Below, one piece after another: positions 18,824 to 28,498 of a stretch of DNA of 64,000 bases. This stretch comes from Legionella busanensis (lineage in GTDB: Bacteria > Pseudomonadota > Gammaproteobacteria > Legionellales > Legionellaceae): positions 2,449,001 through 2,513,000 of the forward strand of contig NZ_UGOD01000001.1 in NCBI RefSeq assembly GCF_900461525.1. Reading direction: 5' to 3'. How positions within the stretch are numbered: the first letter of the stretch is position 1; every line of letters starts with the position of its first letter. The translations under genes were made by a program, and so were the position numbers. The notes beneath the pieces are model-generated. The model had not been told where the DNA came from. It saw only the letters and a list, made by a program, of their open reading frames with translations, and made no database searches.

Positions 18824-19882
18824 ATGAAAAGTAACACTTTATCTGCTTTACTGACTGCAATCAAAATGACCCTTGCAGGTATTATAGCCTGTATATTTTC
18901 ATTTGTTATTCCCTGGCCCTACGGTTTTTGGGCTGTTATTACCGTGGCAGCAGTAACAAGGCCCGGATTGACTCATACTTCCCTTAAATCTATTGCCCGT
19001 GGAGTTGGTACATTGATTGGTGCCATCCTTGCTTATCTATCTGTTTTAATTGCAGGCAACAATATTTTGATATTAATTTTGTGTTTTTTTATCATTATTT
19101 CATTGAGCAGCTATCTTTCTCTTCAACGTACATTCATTAGTTATTTTGGGATTATTGTAGGAATTACGGTCATCATCATCTTGTCTATTAATAATAAATC
19201 TGAACCCATAATAACCATTATCACTCATCGAGTCTTGGATGTATTTGCTGGAATATTAGCTATATTATTAGTCAACGCCCTCCTTCGCCTTTTTTTCCAA
19301 AAAAAAGAACCCATCAAGAAAAATTTGACAGTAGAATTCGTCAGTAACTTAGAGCTGTTATTTAATTGGTCTAAGAATAAGTATTTAACTAAAACTGCTT
19401 TAGCAATTGGGCTTACCTCAAGCCTCACTTTTTTGCCTTGGTTATATTTTAAATACCCTGGAGGTTATTGGGTAACAATCTGCTGTTTATTTATTATGGA
19501 AGAAAATCTAATCAACGTGAAAGAAAAAATATGGCTAAGATTTATAGCCCATGTATTAGCAGCAATGATTGGTACAATTTCAGCACTTTTAATTGGAAAA
19601 CATCTTTGGCTTACCCTAATTCCTGTCTCAATAACTTTTTTCTTTTGTGGGTATCTTATGGTTATTAATACTGTATATGGAAAAGCCGCAAATACTCTGG
19701 CCATTGCTGTTTGTATTATGCTTCTTACCGACCCACTCGAAGGTATCTCTTTTAAAATAATTGCTATGCGTTTTATTAATACAGTAATCGGTTTAGGCAT
19801 AGGTTTTGTTTCCACTTGGTTTTTTATATCGAGAAATACAACGCCACCGCATCTTTTGGAACAAAATATAAAATTACGCTAA
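18824..19882 (+). CDS. FUSC family inner-membrane protein (aromatic acid exporter-like)
   Basis: 352 residues with two sets of about five membrane helices separated by a short cytoplasmic loop (residues 155-185). The typical FUSC motif FWAVITVAAVTRPGLTHTSL occurs near the N terminus (30-50) and the second copy begins GGYWVTICCLFIMEEN (about 212). Relatives include YccS, YhfK and the AaeB efflux protein, which export aromatic acids, but this one lacks the long cytoplasmic domains. The likely role is small-molecule efflux; the substrate is not known. Confidence 0.85.
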   Translation: MKSNTLSALLTAIKMTLAGIIACIFSFVIPWPYGFWAVITVAAVTRPGLTHTSLKSIARGVGTLIGAILAYLSVLIAGNNILILILCFFIIISLSSYLSLQRTFISYFGIIVGITVIIILSINNKSEPIITIITHRVLDVFAGILAILLVNALLRLFFQKKEPIKKNLTVEFVSNLELLFNWSKNKYLTKTALAIGLTSSLTFLPWLYFKYPGGYWVTICCLFIMEENLINVKEKIWLRFIAHVLAAMIGTISALLIGKHLWLTLIPVSITFFFCGYLMVINTVYGKAANTLAIAVCIMLLTDPLEGISFKIIAMRFINTVIGLGIGFVSTWFFISRNTTPPHLLEQNIKLR

Positions 19883-20278
19883 TGTTGTCTCCGCATTCTG
19901 TGACGAGTAGTAGCATCTTTAATAATTAAAAAGGGTATTTTTCCCGATTGCGTTACATAAGTTCCTAAATTTTTATAATTTTTTATTCACAATTAATTGA
20001 CGCTTACAAACGATAATATTTTAAAAATTACAAAGTAGCATAAACGACCATTTCTGATAAAATTTAATATCAATCTTATTATAAGGAGCCATTAATAAAT
20101 GATACAAAGTCTAGGCTACAAGGTCTAAGAGATAATTTAGAATAAGCAACTATTTTAAAACGCACGTTATTTAAACTAAGAAGGTTAAGTCTTTAGAGGT
20201 AATTAAACTTGGTCCTTATAAGAAAGAGTTTCTTGAATGCTCCTCCCCAGTACTTATTGACAAAATGAATTTAAATAA
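19883..20278. other. Intergenic, nothing recognised
   Basis: AT-rich spacer without a convincing frame. It ends at the PmrA-like box of the next gene. Confidence 0.4.
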
Positions 20279-20298
20279 CTTAATAATTTCTTAATATT
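20279..20298 (+). promoter_or_regulatory. PmrA-like box
   Basis: CTTAATAAT-TT-CTTAATATT: two TTAAT half-sites with an 11-base period, nearly the consensus known for the PmrA regulator of Dot/Icm effectors (cTTAATatT, 2 bases, cTTAATatT). The box ends 42 bases before the ATG at 20341. The same element and spacing precede 34442 and 58020 on the other strand. Confidence 0.7.
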
Positions 20299-20340
20299 AG
20301 AGTGATAGTATGTGCAAAATTTATAGTACACGATTTATCT

Positions 20341-21243
20341 ATGCCTAAATTTTTTGATAATACTACAACTAAACAGAATGATTCGAATAAAGTTGGTAAA
20401 TCAGAAAATCGTCATGAAAGAGGTGAGACTTCAATCGTTAAACCATCTAAAAAGCAAAAAACGTCTCTGCTGAAGACTCCTTACCCAGACTCTGTTGTTT
20501 TCTTTGGAATATTAATGAATACTAATATTTCTTTAAAACCTGAATTTAAGCTCGAAAGAAAAGCAATGCGTTTATTGGAACTCTATCAGCTTCATAATGA
20601 ATATATAGGAGCGGCGAGGCAGGAAGATTATTTAGTTGAACTCACCTCCCCTTTTGCTTTTAAAAATAGAAAAGATGAACTCTTAGATGGTGAATATAAT
20701 TTTGTTTTAACATGTGAAAAAGTTCCTAAATTACTTTGTGACCAAACCTTACACCATTCTTATTTAGCTAATGGAAAAAAGGTATTAGCCACCGGTACCT
20801 TAGAATTTAAAGAAGGTACTTTAGTAGGAATTACAAATAATAGCGGACATTATCGCCCTTTAAATACAGATATATTCCCAATCATTAAAGCTCTTTACAT
20901 AGCTAGTGGAAAAACATTAATAAAGTATACAAGTTTCTGCACAGAAAAACCTTTAGTCTATCCTGTAGACGAACTTATAAAAGCTCAAGATTTTTCTTCT
21001 GTTCAACCCCTGCAATTTAATGAAATCATTGATATTCACTATGGACAACGTATTACTTTATCAGGATATGATCAATTACCTAACCAAGAAATTATAAATC
21101 CACCGAGGAGATTTGGTAAAACCTTAAATAAAGAGCTTGTTAATAAATATAAAAAAATATTAAGCTTATTTGATTCTAGCATTAATAAAACTGAGTTTTT
21201 AAATCTGGAAGAAAGACAATTACTGTTAGCTAATATTAAATAA
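20341..21243 (+). CDS. Hypothetical protein behind a PmrA-like box, effector candidate
   Basis: 300 residues from ATG 20341, chosen over a start at 20302 because the PmrA-like box then lies at the same distance as in two other genes. The N-terminal 40 residues are polar and Lys-rich (SENRHERGETSIVKPSKKQK). The middle has KVLATGTLEFKEGTLVGITN followed by NSGHYRPLN, a strand-turn motif with SGHY that I recall in other bacterial effector and toxin-like proteins but cannot assign. No signal peptide. The end has an acidic patch (FLNLEERQLL) as is common in Dot/Icm signals. Function unknown. Confidence 0.7.
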   Translation: MPKFFDNTTTKQNDSNKVGKSENRHERGETSIVKPSKKQKTSLLKTPYPDSVVFFGILMNTNISLKPEFKLERKAMRLLELYQLHNEYIGAARQEDYLVELTSPFAFKNRKDELLDGEYNFVLTCEKVPKLLCDQTLHHSYLANGKKVLATGTLEFKEGTLVGITNNSGHYRPLNTDIFPIIKALYIASGKTLIKYTSFCTEKPLVYPVDELIKAQDFSSVQPLQFNEIIDIHYGQRITLSGYDQLPNQEIINPPRRFGKTLNKELVNKYKKILSLFDSSINKTEFLNLEERQLLLANIK

Positions 21244-21251
21244 GACGAAAC

Positions 21252-21430
21252 AACGCTGTTGCAAAAAATATAAAAAGCTATAAATATGAAATTATTGGTT
21301 AGTAAAAGATAGTTCATTATAAAGACCAATCATTCATTTATTAAATTAAATCTTTTTAAACTAAGCATGCTTTCAACCCCTCATAGCAAAAGCAGTTTTC
21401 ATCAAGTGAAATTCAAGTTCAGGGTTGAGC
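21252..21430 (-). mobile_element. IS6-family remnant
   Basis: Starts with GCTGTTGCAAAAAATA and, on the minus strand, reads FHLMKTAFAMRG, matching FQSMKTAYATIKG of the other IS6 transposase ends. Strongly degraded. The following bases to 21752 hold nothing I recognise. Confidence 0.5.
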
Positions 21431-21752
21431 ATGTGTTTTAATTTTTCGTAGTCAGATTCTAGTTGATATAGTATGGTATTTAATTTGGTGATGTTCTCTA
21501 TACGTAAGTAAACAACCTTCTGGTCTTAGTTCTCTCTTAGCTTCGGGCCGCTGCAAATGGTATTTTGGTCACCTTTCAAGGTTTATAACAATCAATCCTC
21601 TTAAGATTGTTTAGGATAATAGATCTAAAAGAACAGAAATATATAGAGATATTTATTAGGTTTATTTTTAAATTCATGTGTGAAAGGTGCCTAACGAGGC
21701 ATACCTTCTTTTATATTATTTTTTAGTAACGAGTTTTTAAAATCATTTGTAA

Positions 21753-23243
21753 TTAAAATGGAGATATTGTATTTACTTGAGAATATTGCAAAGAATTAAT
21801 ATTATGAGATGTAAAGAAAGCAAAAGGATTAGCCGTATTTTTGATAAACGGTTTACCTTTATTTTTTATAAATTGCTTAATAGCATTAGCATTACTATTT
21901 TCTATCACTTTCTGCTGAACTTGATCTAATTTTGCACCATATTTCATTAATAATTTAAAAATATCTATCCTATCATCTTTTAAAATTAACTTAAGTGAAG
22001 CACGCAATACTTTTGATAATAATTTAGAGCCCTTAGGGTGTTTTTGAACAATAGTAAAAAAAATTGATAAATGTTCGAGCGCAATATCTGCGACTCTCAT
22101 CAAGCCACTTTCAAAAGGGAAAATTATTCTACAAAGTGCTCTTTGTAAAATAACAGCAGAATTTTTCTCCTCTCTTATCCTTTTTAAAATATATTCTACA
22201 AGGGGTGAATATGTAAAATATAAAGAATGTAATCCACTTCCATAAAGGAGCTTTAAATTATTTTTACTAAATAATTTTAAAAAATGGCTTTCTAAACTAT
22301 TACTTTTTTTAGGTACATTGAATTTAACTAATCCTATAGTAATATCATGACCTAATATATTAATAATGGCATGAATAAATTTTCTTTTTGAAGAAAATTT
22401 TTGGTGTAATTTTCTGGACAGGCTATCTGGGTCGTATAAATACCATTGCTTTTTTTTTATACTATAACGAATACCAATTGCGTGAGAATGTGACGTCAAA
22501 ATACAAATAGAATTTTTGACTAACGCAATATTAATGATACTTTTTAAATTTTGATGCGAAAAATGACAACCAATATTTTCATAATATTTAGGTGTTTGGA
22601 TTACACCTTGATGGATGAACTCAAAGTGTCTAGCTTTTAAATTAAATAAATCAAATTGGGTAGCTAAAAATTTTTCTTTTTCAGATAAACCTTTGTAATC
22701 AATATATTCAGGAGTTATGTTATATATATTATGATGAAAAAGAATATAGTTTAAACACCGTTCAAATAATTTTTTTAAAATGACTGGCCCTTTTTCTTCT
22801 GAATTAGGTAATACAATTTTATTATTTAAAGATAATCTATTTTCATCCCATGTAGAGATAGCTCTCAATGCTGCTTTCCACCACTTTAATTTGCCTGTTA
22901 ATGCCATGTATTCATAGCAAACTGACAAACCAAAACAACAACCATCATTTAAACTTTCATAATTATTATAAATACTTGATTCATCTAGGTATCCCAAGAC
23001 AAGAAGAAACTTTTTAAGCTTATAGTTAATTCTAGATTGAACAAAAGGAGATTCTGGTTCATCTTCATAAAAAAAATGATAGACAGGATTATAAATATAA
23101 TAATTATAATAAGTAATTAAATTTTCTGAAGTAATCATTCCAAAATGAATCATTGGCTTAACGAGGGCCTCTTTATAAGGAATCTTTAACATTAACTCTT
23201 CAGACAAGGATCTTAGACTCAAACGAGAGAAATAATCAAACAT
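21753..23243 (-). CDS. Papain-fold-like protein with C-terminal helical repeats, effector candidate
   Basis: 496 residues, no signal peptide. The N-terminal domain has Cys103 in DGCCFGLSVCYEYMA, His254 in SHSHAIGIRYSIKKKQWYLY and Asp271 in the following DPDS: a complete Cys-His-Asp set in papain order. The motif GCCFGLS-HAIGI matches GKCFALS-HAINV of the protein at 1830. Residues 350-460 are helical with one ankyrin-like unit (DRIDIFKLLMKYGAKLD). The extreme AT bias and large intergenic spaces on both sides suit an acquired effector gene. Likely a cysteine protease or acyl-transfer enzyme acting in the host; substrate unknown. Confidence 0.75.
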   Translation of the reverse strand: MFDYFSRLSLRSLSEELMLKIPYKEALVKPMIHFGMITSENLITYYNYYIYNPVYHFFYEDEPESPFVQSRINYKLKKFLLVLGYLDESSIYNNYESLNDGCCFGLSVCYEYMALTGKLKWWKAALRAISTWDENRLSLNNKIVLPNSEEKGPVILKKLFERCLNYILFHHNIYNITPEYIDYKGLSEKEKFLATQFDLFNLKARHFEFIHQGVIQTPKYYENIGCHFSHQNLKSIINIALVKNSICILTSHSHAIGIRYSIKKKQWYLYDPDSLSRKLHQKFSSKRKFIHAIINILGHDITIGLVKFNVPKKSNSLESHFLKLFSKNNLKLLYGSGLHSLYFTYSPLVEYILKRIREEKNSAVILQRALCRIIFPFESGLMRVADIALEHLSIFFTIVQKHPKGSKLLSKVLRASLKLILKDDRIDIFKLLMKYGAKLDQVQQKVIENSNANAIKQFIKNKGKPFIKNTANPFAFFTSHNINSLQYSQVNTISPF

Positions 23244-23876
23244 ATTGTAAGTTTTACATTACCTTAAATTTTTTAAAAATTTATAAATTATTTTTCTACT
23301 TTTCATAAAATACGTCAATGAGGGAATTGAAAAAATTAAAAATTAGTAGAAAATTTAATCTGTGTAATCGATACATCCTTTTAATTATTTTCAATTATTA
23401 AAATCGATACAATGAACTCAGCTTGTTACTTAAGGTACAATGATAGAAAAATCACTGAGCACTTATCTTATACAGTTAATTAATACTATCTATAGAATGT
23501 CCTATTAAAAGAACCTTAATTATATTTAACCTCAACATATCGCCATTAATTAGACTTAACACTTACCTATACAATCGATTAAAGTAATCAAATATATTTT
23601 CTTTTTATAAAATTTGAGTGCTTGCAATAAAATTTAAATTAATTATAAGAGCTAATAGTTTGCTCATTCTTTTTTCTATTTGTTCGGCATAAAATTGTGT
23701 TAAGCAACTGAATTTATATTGATCAATTTGTATATAAAATATGGGATTGATAATATCTTTATTTTTATAAAATTACTTAGTATTTTCGGCCCTCTTACAA
23801 AAACAAGGCTGTAATATGCTATCTGAATTTTGGCATAGTAATCTAATGAATTCTAAAAATCCCATAGAGTTCAAAT
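23244..23876. other. Intergenic, very AT-rich
   Basis: No coding frame or RNA seen over about 630 bases. The end passes into an IS6 end fragment at 23877. Confidence 0.4.
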
Positions 23877-23949
23877 GGATTTTTAAAACTCATAGATAGA
23901 ATTAGCTAAATCTACTTAGTATACAACCATCTTATTTTTACAACACTAC
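23877..23949 (-). mobile_element. IS6-family 5' end fragment overlapping an effector gene
   Basis: On the minus strand this reads GTAGTGTTGTAAAAATAAG, then TATACTAAGTAGATTTAGC, closely matching the left end of the IS6 copy at 32728. The terminal repeat provides the last three codons (VVL) and the stop of the gene at 23938-25542. Confidence 0.7.
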
Positions 23950-25542
23950 TCTGGAGGTTGACTCCCCCGGTCTAGGTTTTTCATCAGGAAAAGCTAAATG
24001 CAATGCTTCAATACTTTTAGTTACTTTTTCACCTTTGTATTTTCTCGTTGAAAAAAAATAGCTGATAAAGTCTCTTGGCATATTCAGAAAAACTCCTAGG
24101 GCATTTTGTTGTGTATAAATTTTACTGAGAATTTCGTCTCCATCTTGCTTTGGTAATTCTTTAAGGTGCTTGATAAGTGCATCGGTCAATTGCTTTCGCC
24201 ATAAATGCATAACATTAATTTTATATTCTACTAGCTGAAAATCTTGCGCTTTGGTATGCAGTAAAATTTGAATAATTCCTGTCATAGTTTGATGTCGATG
24301 TGAAAAAGCCAGATCAAATATAGACCGACAATCGTTATTAAAAAATTGTTCAGAATTAATATGAGGAGCTAGCATCCTGATTAAATTATCATCATTAGCT
24401 TGTATTGCTTGTTTAATTGCCAGAGGCAAATTCTGTTTTTTTGCAAGGAACTTAAGTAAATGTTCATCTCCCGTTTGGGCTGCTTCACTTAAGGAATGAT
24501 TCTTATAAATATCGTTCATATCAAATTGCAATGATTCAAGTAAGGCCAGTAAGTCAGAACGTCCAGACTTAATTGCTATTTCCGCATAATCGCCAGTTGA
24601 AAATGCAAAGGTCTCCATTAGGATAGAATCACCACGAGGATTATTTTCTCTATTAAAAAGAATATTTGAATGCATTAATTCTTTTGCTAATTGCTTTGTA
24701 CTATCCTCGCCCCTAAAAGCTACCCCTTCTATAGGAAGATTCAACCCTGCCAAAGTCCATTCATCTAATTGAGGATTATATTGGAGGCTAATTGAATGCA
24801 TATTTGCTCCCAGAGTTAAAACAATTTCACGGGATAAGGTTTCATCGTTAGGATTAATGAGTTGAAGTACCTGTAATTTTTTACGAAGGTTAGTGAAATA
24901 ATCTTGTAACTGAGTAATATTATATTGATTGGAAAGGTAATCTGTACCCAATCCTGGTAGGAGCTGGATGTTTCCTCTTGCTACTAATTCATGAGATGCA
25001 GCAATTTGGGCAACAGTGGCAATCGACTCAGTTTGATATAAGGGAGCACTATCATCACTAGTTAACCAACTTCGATTGTTTTGAGGCTCTTGATATAAAG
25101 CAACATTACCTAAGAAGGCAAAAATATCATCCATTATCTGTTTTTCTTGATTTGGGCCGCTATCAAATTTGATAAGTTGTGCTTCGAATTCTAAATGTTC
25201 TTGGCGTCGTTTTTGCTTCTGTTTATTAGCTGCTAACATGTTATATAGGTGTTGCATTCCTTCGTCATTTTCCCCCATTGCATACAAAGGCTGAATGGGG
25301 TGCATTTTTAGTTTTGGTTGTGGTTTTTGAAAAATATTTGTTTCAGATTTTACGACTTGTATATAAGTCTTTAGCCAATCTAAATTAATGGTTGCTAAGC
25401 GCTCCAATCGCTCATTAAAATCTTTCAATCTTCCAGTTAATACTGCCTGATGACGAGCTAACATATAGCCCCAGCATACTCCCCGCTCAGTAACTTTATA
25501 ACCAAGCTCTATCATGATTTTCGTAATATTAACCATGGCCAT
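23938..25542 (-). CDS. Papain-fold-like/ankyrin-like effector candidate, C terminus cut by IS6
   Basis: 534 residues. N terminus MAMVNITKIMIELGYKVTER leads into GVCWGYMLARHQA with Cys23, the same position as Cys23 of the protein at 39994 (LGYKESAGLCHGFSLRWLEA). His249 is in GANMHSISLQY, but the third catalytic position aligned with Asp193 of that protein is Gly (EWTLAGLN), so this copy may be inactive. Residues 315-430 have ankyrin-like units (DLLALLESLQFDMNDIYKNH, DEHLLKFLAKKQNLPLAIKQ). The stop and last three residues come from an IS6 end, so the native C terminus, where a Dot/Icm signal would lie, is probably lost. Confidence 0.75.
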   Translation of the reverse strand: MAMVNITKIMIELGYKVTERGVCWGYMLARHQAVLTGRLKDFNERLERLATINLDWLKTYIQVVKSETNIFQKPQPKLKMHPIQPLYAMGENDEGMQHLYNMLAANKQKQKRRQEHLEFEAQLIKFDSGPNQEKQIMDDIFAFLGNVALYQEPQNNRSWLTSDDSAPLYQTESIATVAQIAASHELVARGNIQLLPGLGTDYLSNQYNITQLQDYFTNLRKKLQVLQLINPNDETLSREIVLTLGANMHSISLQYNPQLDEWTLAGLNLPIEGVAFRGEDSTKQLAKELMHSNILFNRENNPRGDSILMETFAFSTGDYAEIAIKSGRSDLLALLESLQFDMNDIYKNHSLSEAAQTGDEHLLKFLAKKQNLPLAIKQAIQANDDNLIRMLAPHINSEQFFNNDCRSIFDLAFSHRHQTMTGIIQILLHTKAQDFQLVEYKINVMHLWRKQLTDALIKHLKELPKQDGDEILSKIYTQQNALGVFLNMPRDFISYFFSTRKYKGEKVTKSIEALHLAFPDEKPRPGESTSRVVL

Positions 25543-25774
25543 AGGCGTTTCTACTTAAAAGTTAAATTATAATTAATAATTATAGGTAATAAATGTCTAA
25601 ATATTAATCAGATTAATTTTTCTGTAGTAAAAATGAGGCCTCTTTACGAAAAGCTGAAGGCTATATTTGCAGATATGACTTTGCTTTAAATTACTGCTTG
25701 TTTTCCTGAGGCATCTTTCTTAAAGAAATCATGATTTTGGATTCATTATAAGCCTAAATAAGTCTTGCTAAAGA

Positions 25775-25801
25775 GTCTCACAAAACGACCGTATTTGAGA
25801 C
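25775..25801. repeat. Terminator-like dispersed palindrome, copy 2
   Basis: GTCTCACAAAACGACCG then TATTTGAGAC; flanks extend the stem (AAGA/TTTT). It lies in debris, not directly after an intact gene. Confidence 0.6.
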
Positions 25802-25829
25802 TTTTCTTGCTCAGAACATCCTGATTAAT

Positions 25830-26045
25830 TATCGCAATAATAAGCTAGAATCTGATTACTAAAAGTTTAAAAATGTACCGCTTACTCTATTATTAAGGCT
25901 TTAAAATTATGCGCATGTTTAGAACAGGACAGCTTAATATCTGGATAGTTGGCAAGCAAAATGAAATTTCATTTATCACCAGTTATTTCACATTTACAGC
26001 TGAAATCAGCACTGAATTGATATTTATGCAACTTTTATAATTTCT
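25830..26045 (+). mobile_element. IS6-family remnant, 3' half, highly decayed
   Basis: Reads NYRNNKLESDY-stop-KFK, which aligns to KYRNNRLESDHGKLK, followed by a frame-shifted MRMFRTGQLNIW block and SFIT. Several stops. It fills most of the space between the effector at 23938 and the stress protein at 26181. Confidence 0.55.
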
Positions 26046-26180
26046 GCAATATGTCCCATTATAATATTCCCTCCTTTTTATAATTAACTGTTATCACATA
26101 AATTAGCTTTTCTAACATCTAGTATGTTAATCTCAAGCCGTTTTTGTATTCTATCAAAAATACTTATTAGGAGCAGCAGA

Positions 26181-26693
26181 ATGAATAATCAAAATAATAA
26201 TCGTTTTACAACTGGTTTATTTGACACTCGTGAATCAGCGGAAAAAGCTTATGAAGAAGCCATTCAAAAAGGATATAAACCTGAAGAAATTACGGTATTG
26301 ATGTCTGATGAGTCACGTAAAAAATACTACGACTCTGAATTAGTACAAATGCAAGATGGAAGTAAGGCGATGGAAGGTATGGCAGTTGGTGGTGCTACTG
26401 GTGCGGTTATAGGTGGTACACTTGCAGCTATCGCGGCTATGGGCACAAGTCTTATTCTTCCTGGTTTAGGGTTAATCGTTGCTGGCCCCTTAGCTGCAGG
26501 AATAGCTGGCGCTGGCGCAGGAAGTGTTACCGGTGGTTTAATTGGCTCCTTAGTTGGTTGGGGTATTCCTGAAGAGCGTGCCAAGTTTTATGAAAAAGGG
26601 ATTAAATCAGGTGGTATTATTCTCGGAGTAGAAGATAAAGACCATTTAAATTTAGAAAATAGTTGGTCAAAATATCACACTAGTAATATTTAA
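26181..26693 (+). CDS. General stress protein 17M-like, glycine-zipper protein
   Basis: 170 residues from ATG 26181, chosen over 26124 because ttaggagcagcaga stands just before it and the 19 extra residues are not family-like. The N-terminal domain (GLFDTRESAEKAYEEAIQKG, YKPEEITVLMSDE) matches the 17M-like general stress domain. Residues 70-135 form two long Gly/Ala-rich helices (GGATGAVIGGTLAAIAAMG; GLIVAGPLAAGIAGAGAG) that may insert in a membrane. A perfect hairpin follows the stop. Function in stress is by family name only. Confidence 0.85.
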   Translation: MNNQNNNRFTTGLFDTRESAEKAYEEAIQKGYKPEEITVLMSDESRKKYYDSELVQMQDGSKAMEGMAVGGATGAVIGGTLAAIAAMGTSLILPGLGLIVAGPLAAGIAGAGAGSVTGGLIGSLVGWGIPEERAKFYEKGIKSGGIILGVEDKDHLNLENSWSKYHTSNI

Positions 26694-26703
26694 GTGCAAA
26701 CAA

Positions 26704-26729
26704 TTTAAGAGAGGCATGCCTCTCTTAAA
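26704..26729. terminator. Perfect hairpin after the stress gene
   Basis: TTTAAGAGAGGCATGCCTCT then CTTAAA is a perfect 26-base palindrome 10 bases after the stop at 26693. AT ends on both sides allow it to work in both directions. Confidence 0.7.
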
Positions 26730-26797
26730 TTAGCTCAAATATAATGAACTATCCTACCATTAAGTTAGCAATTTACTACTGGCTTAGTATTTAAATT

Positions 26798-27217
26798 GGC
26801 TCTGTTGCAAAAAGATTACAGGTAAAAAATCTTAAATTTTGAATAGACCTCAACTGTAAAGCCCAAATTGTCCGTTGATAAAAAAACTCTTTCATTCCAT
26901 ACATCCACTTATTAAATTGTCCTTTTCTACATATTCGCATTACTCAAATAAAGTATCGAAATAATCGCTTGGAAGCGGATCATGATAAGCTTAAATAGCT
27001 AATAAATCCTGTTCGAGGATTTCAATCTATGAAGAATACGTACATAACAATCAAAGGATTTGAAATCATATGCATGTTCAAAAAAGGACAATTTAATAAG
27101 CGGATGTATGTTATAAGTACCGAAGTCTCTTTTATTAGTGAACAATTCGGCTTATACAAGTTAGATCTGTATAAAATTTATGATTTTTTACCTGTAATCT
27201 TTTTTGCAACAGATCCG
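26798..27217 (+). mobile_element. IS6-family foldback: two 3' ends head to head
   Basis: Left GGCTCTGTTGCAAAAAGATT and right AATCTTTTTTGCAACAGATCC are inverted repeats, but the similarity goes far inward: about 145 bases at 26798-26941 are the reverse complement of 27072-27217. Both arms code for the same transposase end (MFKKGQFNKRMYV, EVSFISEQF on the right arm). The 130-base centre holds YRNNRLEADHDKLK and QSMKNTYITIKGFEI. So two copies of the 3' end face each other, giving a long potential hairpin. Confidence 0.7.
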
Positions 27218-27409
27218 CCAATCTTTATTGATAATCAGCTTTGGATAAAGAGCTTGTTTAACTAAAATTGACTGAGAGATATTTATTCAAAGTGGGATAC
27301 AAACGTGCTATTACGCAATTATAAGTAAGGGATATTATTATGCTACAAGAAGAAAAAATTTCCCCGCCAAATAAACTGGAGCAAAACAACACAACAATCT
27401 TAGTACCGT

Positions 27410-27590
27410 ATGACGTTATCGAAGTAATAGCATCTAAATACCTTTTTTCAAAAAGGGCAATTCTATACGTAGCTATATGGAACACGGACTAAAATCTCTT
27501 TTATTAATGAACAATTCGTAATATACAGTTGAATTCTATCTAAAGTTAAACATGTTTGAAATCTAACTATTTTTGTAGCACTAGTTTATT
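27410..27590 (+). mobile_element. IS6-family remnant
   Basis: Pieces matching FRKGQF (TTTTTCAAAAAGGGCAATTC) and SLLLMNNS (in the wrong frame for SFINEQF) followed by TACAGTTG, as at the end of the other copies. Too decayed for boundaries. Confidence 0.45.
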
Positions 27591-27591
27591 G

Positions 27592-27894
27592 CTATATATG
27601 ACATTTATCTGCCCCACGATCGCTTAATTGCTTAAGAAATTCATTTATAGGTGAACTTAAGGTAGTATACGTTAACGTTTCAAAAGTAATCCATGTATTT
27701 TTAGAAACATTTTGATCATTAATTAAATCAAAGTTTGCTGTGAGACTAAGAATTAGCTGAGTACAAAAATTATTAATTAATTCTTTATCCTGCCCATTAA
27801 ACTGATCTAAAGGCATAGCAGAAAAGATAGCAGGATTTGCAAAAGTTACTCCAGAAAATAACAAAAAAACAGTCACAAGAAATTTATTATACAT
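27592..27894 (-). CDS. Small secreted protein, hypothetical
   Basis: 100 residues from ATG 27894 (a longer frame starts at 27912). A signal peptide is clear: MYNKFLVTVFLLFSGVTFA, with cleavage before NPAIF. The mature part is about 80 residues with two Cys (NNFCTQL and DKCHI), possibly a disulfide. No family recognised. Confidence 0.6.
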   Translation of the reverse strand: MYNKFLVTVFLLFSGVTFANPAIFSAMPLDQFNGQDKELINNFCTQLILSLTANFDLINDQNVSKNTWITFETLTYTTLSSPINEFLKQLSDRGADKCHI

Positions 27895-27912
27895 TATCGC
27901 CATCCAAATCAA

Positions 27913-28282
27913 AGTGGTTATAAATTATAACTATTGATCATAATTATGTCCATAAAATTACTGATTAAATAACATATATGGTAAATAAATCGTTTACTGT
28001 CGATTTAATTCTTTGCTCTTTTCACTAGAAAAAAAGAAAATACAATGGCAGTTGGATATATTTGCTTTCGTACCTAGAGGCTAGGTTTAGTCTAATAACT
28101 TAGTAAACCTATCAAATTTTACTAACTGAGATATACACAGCTCTCGCTGTTGATCTTAAAGTACAAAATCCATCGGTATGGCTCATAATAAGATAGAAAC
28201 ATAATTTATTTTTACACATTAAATCATGGCTATTAAGTTATAATTAAGCGAATAAAATAATGTCCTTTGACCCTTAAGAACA
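27913..28282. other. Intergenic, nothing recognised
   Basis: AT-rich spacer; no convincing frame. Confidence 0.35.
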
Positions 28283-28402
28283 TTACATTCCCTTTTTCTT
28301 AGCCTCATAGAGTGCTAGATTTGCTCTAGAAATTAAATCGTTAATACTTGTGTCTTGTTTATTTACTAATATTGCACCGATTTTATTCTTCTTTAATAAG
28401 CC
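28283..28402 (-). pseudogene. GGDEF domain C-terminal remnant
   Basis: The minus strand reads LIKKNKIGAILVNKQDTSIN followed by DLISRANLALYEAKKKGM and a TAA (28283-28285). LIxRANxALYEAKxxG is the C-terminal helix of GGDEF domains. The catalytic GGDEF motif is absent. Confidence 0.7.
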
Positions 28403-28498
28403 ATGCTTTTTAGATGATTTAAAATCAGCTCGGTATTTACTTTAAAACGAAGTAAAGGTAGTATCTTGAAAACTGAAACAAAAATCAAGAGAGTCTTT

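Noticed and set aside
19465..19815. Minus-strand open frame of 116 codons
   Set aside because: Antisense to the FUSC gene; its hydrophobic, Ile/Pro-rich product is a mirror of membrane-helix codons.
27258..27485. Minus-strand open frame of 75 codons
   Set aside because: Lies across IS6 debris with no ribosome site; the plus strand shows transposase similarity.
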